This document shows positions 33,530 through 41,537 of a stretch of 64,000 nt of DNA, in pieces. Below the pieces are notes generated by a model. That model was not told where the DNA came from. It did no database searches and saw only the letters and a program-made list of their open reading frames with translations. Source of the DNA: JBHOQX01 sp042408595 (GTDB lineage Bacteria > Chloroflexota > Chloroflexia > Chloroflexales > Roseiflexaceae); contig JBHOQX010000022.1 of assembly GCA_042408595.1 (NCBI GenBank), positions 1-64,000 of the forward strand, read 5' to 3'. Position numbers and translations under genes: made by a program. Each line of letters opens with the position of its first letter. Position 1 is the stretch's first letter.

Positions 33530-34318
33530 ATGCCCCTGATCTCACTCCACGACAAAGCCGCCATCGCCGCGTTCTGTCGCCGCCATCCCGCGCTCTACAT
33601 CTACGAGCTTGGCGATCTGGACGACTTCTTCTGGCCGCACACCACCTGGTACGGCTGGGAGGAACAGGGCGTGCTACGCCAGCTTGCCCTGTTGTACCAC
33701 GACATGACGACGCCGGTGCTGCTGGCCCACGCCGCGGGCGACCACGATGGGCTGCGCCGGCTGCTCAGCGGGGTGCTGCCGCTGCTGCCGCGGCGCGTCT
33801 ACGCGCACCTCGATGCGGGGGCGATCGCGGCGCTGGTCGGGGCGTACCGCGCCGAACCGCACGGCCCGCATCTCAAGATGGACCTGCGCGATCCCTCGGC
33901 GCTGGCCGGCTATCCGGCCACAGCGGAACAACTTTCTGAAACCGACCTGCCGGACATCGAGGCGCTCTACGCCGCCAGCTACCCCGGCAACTGGTTCGTG
34001 CCGCGGATGCTCCAGACCGGCTGCTACTACGGCATCCGCAGCGATGGTGCGCTGGTCTGCATCGCCGGCGTGCATGTCTTCGCGCCGGCGCAGGGTGTCG
34101 CCGCACTTGGCAACGTAACGACCCATCCAGCGTGGCGGGGGCGCGGGCTGGCCGCCGCAGCCTGCGCCGCGCTCTGCCGGGCGCTGCTGGCCCGCGGTGT
34201 CGCCACGATCGGCCTGAACGTCCGGGCCGACAACGCCGCCGCGATCGTCTGCTACCAGAAGCTTGGCTTCCGGCGCACGGCGGCGTACGACGAGTGGATG
34301 CTGGAGGCGCACGGATGA
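33530..34318 (+). CDS. GNAT acetyltransferase, two-domain type
   Basis: This 262-residue protein has a variable N-terminal half and a C-terminal GNAT fold with AALGNVTTHPAWRGRGLAAAA (acetyl-CoA loop, shown in part) and LNVRADNAAAIVCYQKLGFRRTAAYDEW. It resembles uncharacterised GNATs of the FeeM/DUF4081-like two-lobed group. The acceptor is unknown. The ATG at 33530 is the first reasonable start. Its stop overlaps the start of the phosphotransferase gene (ATGA), so the two are translationally coupled. Confidence 0.85.
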   Translation: MPLISLHDKAAIAAFCRRHPALYIYELGDLDDFFWPHTTWYGWEEQGVLRQLALLYHDMTTPVLLAHAAGDHDGLRRLLSGVLPLLPRRVYAHLDAGAIAALVGAYRAEPHGPHLKMDLRDPSALAGYPATAEQLSETDLPDIEALYAASYPGNWFVPRMLQTGCYYGIRSDGALVCIAGVHVFAPAQGVAALGNVTTHPAWRGRGLAAAACAALCRALLARGVATIGLNVRADNAAAIVCYQKLGFRRTAAYDEWMLEAHG

Positions 34319-35349
34319 CAGAGACGGAGCTGCGCGAGCGACTGGAGGCCTTCATCGGCGTGTCGGCCGGCGGCGCGGCCCGTGTCGAGGCCGTGCGCCC
34401 GCTGGCCGGCGGGGCCTCGCTCGAAAGCCTGGCAGTCGATGTGACGATCAGCGGTGGGCCGGAGGCCAGGCGCCACGCGCTCGTGCTGCGGATGGACCGG
34501 GCCAGCCGGATGAACCCGGAGGCGCTCGACCGCGCCGGCGAGTTCGCGCTGCTGCGGGCCGCCGATGAAGCCGGCGTGCTCGCGCCGCGCCCGCGCTGGC
34601 TGGAGCCGGCCGGTGCTGTGCTTGGGCGGCCGTTCCTGCTGATGGAGCGGATCGAGGGCGAGACGATTGGCGCGCGGATCGTGCGCCGGCCGGAGCTTGC
34701 GGCCGCCCGCGCAGCCCTTCCCCGACAGATGGCCCAGCAGCTCGCCCGCATCCATGCGATCGATCCGACTGGCCTATCCTTCCTGCCGCGTCCGCGCAAC
34801 GGCATGACCCCGGCGGCGCACGCGATGGCCCAGACGCGCGCGCTGATCGACCGCCTGCATATCGCGAGCCCGGCCCTGGAGTTCGGCCTGCGCTGGCTGG
34901 CGATGCACGAACCGCCGCCCGCGCCGCCCGTGGTTGTCCATGGCGATTTCCGTGTCGGCAACTTGATGGTCGGGCCGGAGGGGTTGCGCGCCGTGCTCGA
35001 CTGGGAGTTCGCCCACCTCGGCGACCCGCACGAGGATCTGGCGTGGCCGACGGTGCGCGACTGGCGTTTCGGCAACGACGCGCTGCCGGTCGGCGGCGTT
35101 GGCGAGTTGGAGCCGTATCTGGCAGCCTACGAGGCGGCGAGCGGCCGGCGGGTGAACCGGGCCGCCGTGCGCTTCTGGGAGATTCTCGGCAACCTGCGCT
35201 GGGCCGCCACGTGCCGCTCGCAGGCGCAGCGCCACCTCTCCGGCGCCGATCCGAGTGTCGAGCTGGCCAGCCTGGGCCGCCGCGCCGCCGAGATGGAACT
35301 GGAGTTCCTGACGTTGATCGAGCACGCGAACGAGCAAAAGGCCCCTTGA
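34315..35349 (+). CDS. APH-like phosphotransferase (acyl-CoA dehydrogenase-associated)
   Basis: The 344-residue product has a kinase-like fold with the Brenner motif VVHGDFRVGNLMV (catalytic Asp) and the metal-binding AVLDWEFAHLGDPHEDLAW. This branch of the aminoglycoside phosphotransferase family is usually found with acyl-CoA dehydrogenases and DUF6285 proteins and, by analogy with ACAD10/11, may phosphorylate 4-hydroxyacyl-CoA. Both companions are encoded nearby (30885 and 36972). It is unlikely to be a resistance gene. Start ATG 34315 overlaps the upstream stop by four bases. Confidence 0.9.
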   Translation: MTETELRERLEAFIGVSAGGAARVEAVRPLAGGASLESLAVDVTISGGPEARRHALVLRMDRASRMNPEALDRAGEFALLRAADEAGVLAPRPRWLEPAGAVLGRPFLLMERIEGETIGARIVRRPELAAARAALPRQMAQQLARIHAIDPTGLSFLPRPRNGMTPAAHAMAQTRALIDRLHIASPALEFGLRWLAMHEPPPAPPVVVHGDFRVGNLMVGPEGLRAVLDWEFAHLGDPHEDLAWPTVRDWRFGNDALPVGGVGELEPYLAAYEAASGRRVNRAAVRFWEILGNLRWAATCRSQAQRHLSGADPSVELASLGRRAAEMELEFLTLIEHANEQKAP

Positions 35350-35437
35350 AACGGGCCGGTGGAAGTTCCGCCACGTTTACCGGTGGAAGCCAGGCTAGCT
35401 ATCGCAGGCCGCCCGGCGAGGGGCCTTTCCAGCGAGG

Positions 35438-36946
35438 ATGGCGATGCGATCACCCAACGAGGTCGACAACCAGCAGCAGTTGCTCGCGATCTACCGCCGG
35501 AACCTCCAGCATCTGATGCGGCAGGCCGCGGAGTATGGCGGTGAGGATTCGGCGCCCCTGGAGGTGATGAACAATATCGCCGACGTGCGCGGCAGTATTC
35601 AGGAGCTGAAGCAAGCGCTGCGGGCGGCCGGCGTCGCCGTCGAGGATCGGCCGGGCGAGCAGCCGCCTGCGGACGATGCGCCGCTGGTGATGGCGCCAGC
35701 GCGTGGCGGCAGGCGGCGCTGGCCGCTGGCCGCTAGCCTCGCGATCGGGCTTTTGTGCCTCCTGGCGCTTGGGCTGCTCTTCCGCAACCCGTTTGCTGGC
35801 GCGCCTGGCCCGCTGGCGCCCGCCGAAACCGGTGCCGCGGCAGCCGTTCCGCCAGCCGGTAGCCCCGCGCCCGCCGCGGTGCCGGCAACGAGCGCCGGCG
35901 CGCTGCCTCAGCCGACGTTCCCGACCCCGGCGCCCACGCTGCCGCCGGTCGCGGCGCTCAATATCAGCAACACACCAGGCCGCTCGGAAGGTGCGCGCAT
36001 CGCCGTGGACGCCGCCGGCGTCGTCCATGTCGTCTGGCTGGACATCACCCCGCGCCAGGGGAAGAGCGCGACGCTGCTCCATCGTGCCATGACGCCAGAC
36101 GGCACATGGTCGGCGATCGAGGACCTGACGCCCCAGGTAGAGTATGTCGGCTCGCCCTTTTTCGTGGCGAATGCCAACCGCGATCTCTGCCTGGTGCTTC
36201 ATAGCGTCGCGGGCATCTACACGCGCTGCCTCGCGAACGGCACATGGACGCCACTGGCGCAGCCCGTGTCCGGCGGCACGCGCAATATCTTCGCGCCCGC
36301 GCTCAGCGCCGCTGGACAGGTGCGGTGGGTGCTGGGACTGAACGATTTGCAGTTCGGCGATATGCGCCTCGACGATGGGCTGACCGCTGTGGTGAGCGCT
36401 GGCTTCGCCATCGACGCGCGCGGCGGGTACCACGCTGTGTGGCAGCGCGGGGTCGATGCATCATCGACCATCGAGCACCGTGTCTCGACAGATGGAGGCG
36501 CGACCTGGAGCCAGCAGGAGCGACTCACCACGCCGGACGCGCGGTTCGCCACCTCGCCGGCGCTCGTTGCCGACGCGGAGGGTGCGGTGCATCTTGTTTG
36601 GGCGGAAACGGGCGTGCTGCGCTACCGGCGCTGGAGCCAGGCCGAAGGATGGTCGCCCCCTGTCGCGTTCGCGGCTGTGGCAGACGGGAGCCAGCTTGCT
36701 GTCGCGGTCGATCAACGGGGCCGTCCCGCCGCGGTGTGGAGCGGCAGCTGCGGGGTTCACCATGCGGCGGTCGGCTCCGACGGGGCCTGGAGCCCACCGC
36801 GCCAGATCGCGGCGACCGATGTCGAGCGCTGCCCAAACGAACCGCAGATCGCGATCGACACCCGCGGGCAGCATATCGTCTGGCTTGGCAAAGGTGCGGA
36901 CGGGCAGGCCGATGTGTTCTATGCGCGGCTGCCGGCCGGGCCCTGA
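35438..36946 (+). CDS. EAD-like membrane protein with sialidase-type propeller
   Basis: This 502-residue protein has an N-terminal helical domain (about 8-70, LLAIYRRNLQHLMRQAAEYGG, VMNNIADVRGSIQELKQAL) that looks like the effector-associated domains found on STAND, protease and TIR proteins. One membrane segment (about 96-115) and a Pro-rich linker follow. The rest (about 165-500) forms beta-propeller-like repeats with sialidase Asp-box-like elements (STDGGATW). The helical end would be cytoplasmic and the propeller external. No effector enzyme is fused. The ATG at 35444 may be the true start. It is inserted between two acyl-CoA-associated genes. Confidence 0.72.
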   Translation: MAMRSPNEVDNQQQLLAIYRRNLQHLMRQAAEYGGEDSAPLEVMNNIADVRGSIQELKQALRAAGVAVEDRPGEQPPADDAPLVMAPARGGRRRWPLAASLAIGLLCLLALGLLFRNPFAGAPGPLAPAETGAAAAVPPAGSPAPAAVPATSAGALPQPTFPTPAPTLPPVAALNISNTPGRSEGARIAVDAAGVVHVVWLDITPRQGKSATLLHRAMTPDGTWSAIEDLTPQVEYVGSPFFVANANRDLCLVLHSVAGIYTRCLANGTWTPLAQPVSGGTRNIFAPALSAAGQVRWVLGLNDLQFGDMRLDDGLTAVVSAGFAIDARGGYHAVWQRGVDASSTIEHRVSTDGGATWSQQERLTTPDARFATSPALVADAEGAVHLVWAETGVLRYRRWSQAEGWSPPVAFAAVADGSQLAVAVDQRGRPAAVWSGSCGVHHAAVGSDGAWSPPRQIAATDVERCPNEPQIAIDTRGQHIVWLGKGADGQADVFYARLPAGP

Positions 36947-36971
36947 ATGACTGATCGTGGAGGCAGCGCCG

Positions 36972-37385
36972 ATGTACGACCACCCGACCGCCGTCGAGTT
37001 GCTGGCTGCCGCGCGGATGCACCTGGAGCAGCAGGTGATCCCGGCGCTCACCGATCAGCGGCTGCGCTTCCAGACCCTGGTGGCGGCCAATGTGCTGGCG
37101 ATCGCCGAGCGAGAGCTGGCGCTGGGCGAGGCGCGTCTGGCTGCGGCCTGGCGGCGGATGGCCGCGCTGGAAGGAACCATTGGCGAGGCGCCGTCCGGCC
37201 CGGCATTGCGCGAGGCGGTCGCGGCGCAGGCGCGGCGGCTCTGCGCGCGCATCCGCGCCGGCGTATACGACACGGAGCCGGCACGCGCGGCGCTGCTGGC
37301 CCATCTGAAGGAGACGGCGATCGCGGAGCTTGAGGTCGCGAATCCGCGCTACCTGGCGCGCTTGGGCCTGGATCGTACGGTCTGA
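36972..37385 (+). CDS. DUF6285 domain protein
   Basis: The 137-residue product matches the pattern of DUF6285: HPTAVELLAAARMHLEQQVIP at the start (shown as the HPTAVELL helix) and QTLVAANVLAIAERELALG in the middle. It is all helical with no catalytic motif. DUF6285 proteins normally lie with an APH-like kinase and an acyl-CoA dehydrogenase, as here, and may act as a subunit or helper of that pathway. The ATG at 36972 has GGAGG eight bases upstream; GTG 36957 is less likely. Its 3' end overlaps the convergent hspR by 37 bases. Confidence 0.8.
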   Translation: MYDHPTAVELLAAARMHLEQQVIPALTDQRLRFQTLVAANVLAIAERELALGEARLAAAWRRMAALEGTIGEAPSGPALREAVAAQARRLCARIRAGVYDTEPARAALLAHLKETAIAELEVANPRYLARLGLDRTV

Positions 37386-37708
37386 TCGCGCATCCCCGCT
37401 GTTCGCCCGCTCGCCCGCTCGCATGCGCGGCGCAGCGCCTCCAGCTCGGCCTGCGCGTCGAGCAATTGCTGGCGCATGCGCAAAATCACTTCGACACCGG
37501 CGAGATTGACGCCCAGATCATCGACCAGCCGCTTGATGAAACGGATCTGTTCGATATCTGCGTCGGTGAAGCGGCGCGCATTGCCGGCGGTGCGGCTCGG
37601 AGCGATCAGGCCGCGCCGCTCGTAGAGCCGCAGGCTCTGTTCATGCAGGCCGACCATCATCGCCGCGACGCCGATCGAATAGCTGCGTTCTTCGCGCTGT
37701 TCGGTCAT
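37349..37708 (-). CDS. hspR: HspR-type MerR-family heat-shock repressor
   Basis: This 119-residue regulator has the MerR helix-turn-helix and wing (SIGVAAMMVGLHEQSLRLYE, RRGLIAPSRTAGNARRFTDADI) and the HspR-typical LVDDLGVNLAGVEVILRMR, then a coiled coil. HspR represses chaperone genes by binding HAIR sites, often with DnaK as co-repressor. It lies 57 bases downstream of dnaJ on the same strand and should be cotranscribed. A CbpM-like modulator role toward the CbpA-type DnaJ is the alternative. Start ATG 37708. Confidence 0.88.
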   Translation of the reverse strand: MTEQREERSYSIGVAAMMVGLHEQSLRLYERRGLIAPSRTAGNARRFTDADIEQIRFIKRLVDDLGVNLAGVEVILRMRQQLLDAQAELEALRRACERASGRTAGMRDQTVRSRPKRAR

Positions 37709-37765
37709 GGATGGATCATCGCAGGGCGGCCGCAGAGTCCACAAAGAACACCGGGCAACCCTTCC

Positions 37766-38680
37766 TCATCTGGTTTTCTGAAGCTGCGCCAGCTCTTCGA
37801 CCAGCGCCCGCTCACGGCTGGAGAGCCGCGTCGGAAGCTGCGCCTCCAGGATGACATACAGGTCGCCGCGCGTCGTCGGAGCGCGCAGCCGCGGCATCCC
37901 CTGGCCGGTCAGGCGGATGCGGCGGCCATTCTGCGAGCCCTCGGGGATGCGCAGCGTCAAGGTCTTGCCGTCGAGCACCGGTACGCGCGCCTCGCCGCCG
38001 AGCATCATTGTGAAGGCGTCCACCGGCACGCGCACCTCCAGATCGTCGCCCTTGCGCGTGAAGCGCGGATCGGGCACGACCGAGACGACGACGTACAGGT
38101 CGCCGCGCCGCCCGCCGCCGATCCCCGGGCCGCCCTCCCCGGCCACGCGGATGCGGGTGCCGGTCTCCGCACCAGGCGGGATCTTCACCGTGATCCGGCG
38201 CGGCTGGCCATTCGGATTGTGAAACTGGATAACGCGCTCGGCGCCACGGAAGGCTTCGTCAAGCGTGATCTCGACCGGCTGCTCGACATCCTGACCATCC
38301 ATGCGCAGGCCGGCACCCTGGCGGCGCGTGCCGGGCGGGCTGCCGCCGAAGAGGGACTCGAAAAAGTCCGAGAAGTCGCCACCCGCGAATGGGCTCCCGC
38401 CGGATGTGCCGTAGGCGCTCCAGTCGAAGCCCCCGGGCGCGCCGGCCTGCTGGTAGCGCTGCCAGTCGCGGCCGAAACGGTCGTATTTCTCGCGCTTCTC
38501 CTTGTCGGAGAGCACCTCGTACGCTTCGTTGATCTCTTTGAAGCGCGCCTCGGCCTCTTTGTTGCCGGGGTTGATATCTGGGTGATGCTGGCGCGCCAAT
38601 TTGCGGTACGCCCGTTTGATCTCGGCTTCGCTGGCGTTGCGGCTCACGCCGAGGATGCTGTAATAATCCCGGTAGTCCAT
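37766..38680 (-). CDS. cbpA: DnaJ/CbpA-type co-chaperone
   Basis: This 304-residue protein has an N-terminal J domain (1-70) with the HPD tripeptide at 33-35, a Gly-Phe-rich linker (GGDFSDFFESLFGG) and the two C-terminal peptide-binding domains. There is no four-repeat Cys zinc finger, so it is the CbpA/DnaJ2 form, which delivers clients to DnaK and stimulates its ATPase. AGGAGCC precedes the ATG at 38680. A strong promoter with a HAIR-like site lies upstream, and hspR follows in the operon. No dnaK or grpE is nearby. Confidence 0.95.
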   Translation of the reverse strand: MDYRDYYSILGVSRNASEAEIKRAYRKLARQHHPDINPGNKEAEARFKEINEAYEVLSDKEKREKYDRFGRDWQRYQQAGAPGGFDWSAYGTSGGSPFAGGDFSDFFESLFGGSPPGTRRQGAGLRMDGQDVEQPVEITLDEAFRGAERVIQFHNPNGQPRRITVKIPPGAETGTRIRVAGEGGPGIGGGRRGDLYVVVSVVPDPRFTRKGDDLEVRVPVDAFTMMLGGEARVPVLDGKTLTLRIPEGSQNGRRIRLTGQGMPRLRAPTTRGDLYVILEAQLPTRLSSRERALVEELAQLQKTR

Positions 38681-38746
38681 CTGCGTGGCTCCTGCTGCAC
38701 GATGCGCACCCCACAGGCGACGGTCGTCGGCGTTGTGCCGGCGAGT

Positions 38747-38788
38747 AGTATAGAAATTGATAGGGAGATTGTCAAGATTTCTTGATAA
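38747..38788 (-). promoter_or_regulatory. dnaJ-hspR promoter with HAIR-like operator
   Basis: On the minus strand TTGACA (38770-38775) and TATACT (38747-38752) are 17 bases apart, a near-consensus sigma-70 promoter. CTTGACA-N7-TATCAAT (38756-38776) has the spacing of the HspR-binding HAIR element (CTTGAGT-N7-ACTCAAG) and nine of 14 matching positions. A second inverted repeat, TCAAG-N4-CTTGA (38772-38785), lies just upstream of the -35 box. Confidence 0.65.
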
Positions 38789-38799
38789 TGGTAGGAGAA

Positions 38800-39069
38800 A
38801 GACTGGCAGGTCAACCGTTCTGCTCCCTGGTCGCGTCGGCCCATGTCTGGCTACCGTGCCGACCCTCATCCCCTGCCCCCGCACGCGGAAGGGGCGACGG
38901 CCTGCACAGAAAAGACACATGAGCCGCCGCTCCGCTCCGATTGGGAGAGAGGGACCAAACGCGATGGGGCGCGGCCCCACCCCCAGAAGCCCCTCGCTCC
39001 CTCCTCGCACGTGGGGAGCGGAAGAAGGGCGCTAAGGTACAGACGCGGAGCATCCGCCCCCGGCATCGC
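38800..39069. repeat. Intergenic repeat-like region
   Basis: It opens with CCCTCATCCCCTGCCCCC and CGCACGCGGAAGGGG and closes with CCTCGCACGTGGGGAGCGG, a loose inverted arrangement around a poorly structured middle. No gene is supportable between dnaJ and the glycerate kinase gene. Confidence 0.45.
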
Positions 39070-40491
39070 TCAGACATTCCTGCTACTGGAGGAGGCGCCC
39101 CAGGTCACCAGCACAAACGCCAGGTCGTTGACGTTCGTCTGGGTCGGGCCGGGGCGCAGCAGGTCGCCCAGCGCATCGAAGAAGGGGTAGGCATCGTTGC
39201 GGGCCAGCTGCGCCGCCGGGTCGAGGCCGAGCGCCTGGGCGCGTGCGAACGTCTCCCCGGTCACGACCGCGCCCGCCGCGTCCGTCGGGCCGTCGCCGCC
39301 GTCGGTCGCCAGTGTCACCAGGGTTGCGCCGGGCAGCCCGGCCATGTCGCCAACAGCCGCCAGTGCCGCCTCCTGGTTCCGCCCGCCGGTGCCGTCGCCG
39401 CGCAACGTCACGGTCGTCTCGCCGCCGGCGACGACCAGAGCGGGCGGTACGAGCGGATGGCCGCTGGCGACGATCTCGCGGGCGATCGCGGCGAGCATCC
39501 GCCCGGCATCGCGCGCTTCGCCCTGCAAGAAGGTGGTGAGCAGCAGGCCGCGCCACCCCTCGCGCTCCGCCTGTGCCAGCGCGGCCAGCGCCGCCTGCCG
39601 GTTGCTGCCGATGATCACGTTCTGTACTCGCTCGAAGAGTGGATCGCCGGGCTTGGGCGTCTCTGCCAGTGCGCCGGCGGCCCCGCGTCGCAGCCGCTCC
39701 ACCACCGGCGCGGGCGCCCGTTCGAGCAGGCCACGGTGCTCCAGCACAGCCAGCGCCTCGGCGAAAGTCGAACGGTCCGGCACGGTCGGGCCGCTGGCGA
39801 TCACGTCGAGCGGGTCGCCGACGACATCGGAGAGGACGAGTGTGACGAGCCGCGCCGGAGCAGCCATTCGCGCCAGCCCACCACCTTTGACGCCATCCAG
39901 GTGCTTGCGCAGGGTGTTGATCTCGTCGATCGAGGCCCCGCAGGCCAGCACCAGCCGCGTGAGTTCCTGCAGATCGTCGAGCGAGATGCCAGGCGCCGGC
40001 GCGGTCAGCAGCGCCGAGCCGCCGCCCGAGATCAGAGCGATCACCAGGTCGCGCCCGGTGGTGCCGGCCAGCAGCGCGGCGATCCGCTCCGTGGCGGCCA
40101 CGCCCCGCGCGTCGGGAACGGGGTGGCTGGCCTCCACTATGCTGAGCGATCCGTGATGCATGCTGGAGGTCTCGCCGGATGTCGTCGGCGCTGCGGCATG
40201 GCCGTCTTTGACGACCACAACGCCCCCCGCCAGGCGGTCGCCGAGCAACTCAGCGGCGGCGCGGGCCATCGGCGCGCCGGCCTTGCCCGCACCGACCAGC
40301 AGCACCCGGTCGATCTGCGCCAGGTCGTAGCGCTGCCCGGCGACGGTCAGCCGGTCGCCGTCCCGCTGGAGGAAGCGGCGCACCGCCGCGCCAGGCTCCA
40401 CCGCGTCGAGCGCGGCGGCGAGCACCCGTGCCAGCGCCGGGCCGTGCGGCAGGGCGCGCAGGCTGGCGGTGAGCAGCCGATCAGGGTTCAT
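39070..40491 (-). CDS. Glycerate 2-kinase, MOFRL family
   Basis: The 473-residue product matches type-2 glycerate kinases (GckA/TtuD): VLLVGAGKAGAPMARAA, VEASHPVPDARG, LISGGGSALLTAPAPGISL, IDEINTLRKHLDGVKGGGLAR and the C-terminal GGRNQEAAL and LATDGGDGPTDAAGAVV motifs. It phosphorylates D-glycerate with ATP, feeding serine or glyoxylate-derived carbon into glycolysis. The start ATG 40491 overlaps the end of the upstream terC-like gene by 11 bases, so the two are probably coupled. Confidence 0.93.
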   Translation of the reverse strand: MNPDRLLTASLRALPHGPALARVLAAALDAVEPGAAVRRFLQRDGDRLTVAGQRYDLAQIDRVLLVGAGKAGAPMARAAAELLGDRLAGGVVVVKDGHAAAPTTSGETSSMHHGSLSIVEASHPVPDARGVAATERIAALLAGTTGRDLVIALISGGGSALLTAPAPGISLDDLQELTRLVLACGASIDEINTLRKHLDGVKGGGLARMAAPARLVTLVLSDVVGDPLDVIASGPTVPDRSTFAEALAVLEHRGLLERAPAPVVERLRRGAAGALAETPKPGDPLFERVQNVIIGSNRQAALAALAQAEREGWRGLLLTTFLQGEARDAGRMLAAIAREIVASGHPLVPPALVVAGGETTVTLRGDGTGGRNQEAALAAVGDMAGLPGATLVTLATDGGDGPTDAAGAVVTGETFARAQALGLDPAAQLARNDAYPFFDALGDLLRPGPTQTNVNDLAFVLVTWGASSSSRNV

Positions 40492-41359
40492 CGCCGGGGA
40501 GTGCCCGGTGGGCCTCTGCGGACTTGAGGGGGAGAAGCTGGATCACCGCTCGCCTGACCTGGCCGATGCTCGCGCCGAGGCGCCCCAGCACCAGCAGCAG
40601 CGGGCGGGCGACCAGATGCACCGGCTGGCGTAGGGGGGTACGCGCCACGATGATCGTCAGCCCGATGATCGCGAGCGAGATGGCGAACTGCACGCCTTCG
40701 CTGATGTGCAGCCCGAAGAGCTCCTCGGCCAGCAACTCGCCCGCGATCGCCAGCAGCAGCAGGTATGCCGCGCTCTCCAGCGCCGGCTCCCAAGCGATCA
40801 GCCGGCTGAAGAGCGAGGCGGCAAAGCGCATGATCACCATGCCGATCCCGACGCCGAGCAGAACGATCCAGAGCGTATCGGACAGCGCGACTGCGGCGAT
40901 CACATTGTCCAGGCTGAACGCCAGATCGGCCAGGATGGTCGCGCCGACAGTCATCCAGAAGCCGCTTCCGTCGTGCACCGGCGGGACGATGCCCGCCGCT
41001 TCCTCAGCTTCACGCTCGCCCAGGCTGGTGAAATAGTGGAGTGCCAGGTAGAGCAGATAGGCGGCGCCTAAGATGCGTAGCCACGGCACGGTGATAATGA
41101 CTCCGGCCAGGAGCAGCATCAGGGCGCGCCCGGCGTACGCGCCGAGCAGCCCGACGCGCAGCGCGGCCTGCCGCTGCGAGCCGAGCCAGTGCAGGCTGTG
41201 CTGGCTCAGGCCGCGCAGTGGCCCTGGCCAGGGGATCGGCGCATCATCGGGCAGGTGAAGGACCATCGCGCCCAGGACGGCGGCGTTGTCGATCGAGAGG
41301 ATGCCCTCAAGAAAGATCAATTGCACAACAATCGTGAGGATCCCCACGTCGGCTTCCAT
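40481..41359 (-). CDS. TerC-family integral membrane protein
   Basis: This 292-residue protein has about seven membrane helices and the TerC family's two acidic motifs: LEGILSIDNAAVLGAMV near residue 17 and ADLAFSLDNVIAAVALS near 150. TerC proteins are linked to tellurite resistance and to manganese export. The acidic residues within helices fit metal handling. AGGAGC precedes the ATG at 41359. No yybP-ykoY manganese riboswitch could be recognised upstream. Confidence 0.88.
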   Translation of the reverse strand: MEADVGILTIVVQLIFLEGILSIDNAAVLGAMVLHLPDDAPIPWPGPLRGLSQHSLHWLGSQRQAALRVGLLGAYAGRALMLLLAGVIITVPWLRILGAAYLLYLALHYFTSLGEREAEEAAGIVPPVHDGSGFWMTVGATILADLAFSLDNVIAAVALSDTLWIVLLGVGIGMVIMRFAASLFSRLIAWEPALESAAYLLLLAIAGELLAEELFGLHISEGVQFAISLAIIGLTIIVARTPLRQPVHLVARPLLLVLGRLGASIGQVRRAVIQLLPLKSAEAHRALPGDEP

Positions 41360-41405
41360 GGCGCTGCTCCTGTCATCCCAAGGTCGGCGCTGACCAGGAG
41401 ATTGT

Positions 41406-41490
41406 ACCACGACCCGGCGCGTCGTGGCGACGTAGGGCGGTGAACCATGACGATCGACCAATGGAGGCCACTCTGGAGTGGCGAGGTGTG
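41406..41490. repeat. Two small hairpins upstream of the terC-like gene
   Basis: CCACGAC and GTCGTGG (41409-41430 region) form one stem. GCCACTC-TG-GAGTGGC (41467-41482) forms a perfect 7-bp hairpin followed by GAGGTGTGGC, which resembles the left end of hairpin copies A-C. A TTCGTCC patch follows at 41515-41530. Confidence 0.5.
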
Positions 41491-41537
41491 GCTATCGGTA
41501 CTGCGGACGTTGGTTGTTCGTCCTTCGTCTGTCGTGG

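Noticed and set aside
41360..41537. yybP-ykoY manganese riboswitch upstream of the terC-like gene
   Set aside because: Only small simple hairpins are present; the conserved riboswitch loops could not be found.
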